Of a stretch of 7,357 nt of DNA, positions 6,462-7,357 are shown piece after piece (positions within the stretch are counted from its first letter, which is position 1; the number at the start of each line of letters is the position of its first letter). The notes beneath the pieces are model-generated. The model had not been told where the DNA came from. It saw only the letters and a program-made list of their open reading frames with translations, and made no database searches. The DNA lies in the NCBI GenBank assembly GCA_014872655.1, contig WHHJ01000073.1:1-7357 (forward strand). The letters run 5' to 3'. The position numbers were made by a program, and so were the translations under genes. This stretch comes from Clostridia bacterium (GTDB lineage: Bacteria; Bacillota; Clostridia; Oscillospirales; UBA644).

Positions 6462-7357
6462 CTATCGGCTATCTCTGTCAATGGATTTTTTGCGCTGTCT
6501 TTGGGGTGGTTTCTGCCTATTTTTATCCTGTATCTCCCGCAAATGTTTTAATACGCTCTGCTTTTCGGGTGGTCTGCGCTGCTCTTTGGCGGCGGCTGAC
6601 GGTTTCCTGCTGGTCTGACGCTCCCACTCGGCAAGGTCACGGCTGTACTGTTCCACAACGCTTTCCATTTCTCGGAAAGTACGCATGAACGCCTGCACAT
6701 CGGGATAACCGTCCTCTTTCAGAATATCGGGCAGCATATCCAGTTTTGCAGCGATTTCCTTTTCCGTCTGCTGTATCTGCTCGGACAGGGCTTTACGCTC
6801 CTTGCCTTTGAAAAGCCCCTTTGTGTCTGCAAGCTGCGCTTTCAGTTTCGGGAGAACATCGTCCTGCAAACGGCGGATTTCCCTTGCGCCCTCCTGCGCC
6901 TTTATCATCAGATTTTTCATGCGTCGAAATTCCGCCATATCCATATCCAGCGTAGGCTTGGGCGGCATATCCTTTTCTCGGATAAGGCTTTGCAGAAGCT
7001 CCTTTGCCCTGCCGATAATGCTGCGGAACAAGGTAGGCAGCCAGCCCTTTTCTTTAATGGACTGACTTGCCTTTTGGTGGATTTCCTCTTTCTTGATTTC
7101 CAGTATCTTTGTTTCCTCAATCCCCGATAACAATGCCATATCCGCCGTCCTGTTCCATTCCTGCCTTGCGGCGTTGTCGGCTTCAATCTCGGCGGCTTTG
7201 GGATTGTTCTTACCGATTTTCTTGGTAGGAAGATAAACGCTGTTCTTATCAAATACCTTTAACTGCTGTTCGGGATCAGCAATATGGCGATTGATAAGGT
7301 CAGTGTAAATCTCTTTTACCTCCCGAAGAAAAGGCTCGCTTTTGAATTTATCATCTT
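6462..7357 (-). CDS. C-terminal region of a MobA/MobL-type relaxase (5' end outside window)
   Basis: The minus-strand frame is open from the right edge (first whole codon at 7355) to TAG at 6464-6462, giving 297 residues. The ATG at 7139 is internal, because the frame continues upstream of it without a stop (DDKFKSEPFLREVKEIYTDL at the edge). The sequence is charged and largely helical, with coiled-coil-like heptads in the middle, and it ends in a basic tail (RQKPPQRQRKKSIDR). This matches my memory of the C-terminal extension of MobA/MobL relaxases in Firmicute mobilizable elements. The catalytic N-terminal domain with its tyrosine and histidine triad is not in the window, so the call cannot be proven here. 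The gene runs convergent to the cargo genes and ends 6 bases from their terminator. Its higher G+C (36/60 at 6841-6900) sets it apart from the methyltransferase. Confidence 0.6.
   Translation of the reverse strand, partial: DDKFKSEPFLREVKEIYTDLINRHIADPEQQLKVFDKNSVYLPTKKIGKNNPKAAEIEADNAARQEWNRTADMALLSGIEETKILEIKKEEIHQKASQSIKEKGWLPTLFRSIIGRAKELLQSLIREKDMPPKPTLDMDMAEFRRMKNLMIKAQEGAREIRRLQDDVLPKLKAQLADTKGLFKGKERKALSEQIQQTEKEIAAKLDMLPDILKEDGYPDVQAFMRTFREMESVVEQYSRDLAEWERQTSRKPSAAAKEQRRPPEKQSVLKHLREIQDKNRQKPPQRQRKKSIDRDSR

Noticed and set aside
6802..7065. Plus-strand open frame opposite the relaxase gene
   Set aside because: It is antisense to a longer frame that stays open to the window edge and has a believable mobilization-protein composition. 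No ribosome binding site was seen.

Overview
The window looks like part of a mobile element from a low-to-moderate G+C Firmicute, probably a gut Clostridia-type genome. I base this on the strong AAGGAGG-type ribosome binding sites at every plus-strand gene, on a TnpV-family transposon protein, on a cysteine-rich KTR protein, and on the C-terminal part of what looks like a MobA/MobL relaxase. All of these are typical passengers of Firmicute conjugative and mobilizable elements. Base composition is uneven: bases 1081-1140 inside the methyltransferase gene are 17/60 G+C, and bases 6841-6900 inside the relaxase gene are 36/60. That suggests a mosaic assembled from different sources.

Layout. Bases 1-102 hold the tail of an unidentified plus-strand gene. 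A tnpV gene follows (320-700) and ends at a hairpin (724-763). Next is an AT-rich class I SAM-dependent methyltransferase gene (915-1523) with its own good sigma-A promoter (841-869). Bases 1524-1828 hold no convincing gene, but they contain a long hairpin and broken reading frames that look like the remains of something. A TetR-family regulator (1898-2515) follows, driven by a near-consensus promoter whose -10 and start region lie inside a 30-bp near-perfect palindrome (1854-1883), the likely TetR operator. After a short hairpin and a 155-base intergenic region come two overlapping ABC transporter genes (2671-4446 and 4443-6173), then a 54-residue zinc-ribbon-like KTR protein (6246-6410) and a strong rho-independent terminator (6420-6455). 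The relaxase gene runs on the opposite strand from 6462 past the right edge.

How the parts work together. The two ABC proteins each carry six membrane segments and a complete ATPase domain, overlap by 4 bp, and almost certainly form a heterodimer. TetR probably represses its own promoter. It may also control the transporter genes, either by read-through or at a second repeat-rich control region (2565-2601) before the first ABC gene. The substrate cannot be read from the sequence. Efflux of a toxic compound is the default reading. Details of the first ABC protein (EATAFADPDNE at Walker B/D-loop, FGQTIFSFKRF in the coupling region) recall the exporter-fold siderophore importers of the YbtPQ/IrtAB group, so a mobile iron or siderophore uptake cassette is a real alternative. 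No CRISPR array, rRNA, tRNA or complete insertion sequence was seen.
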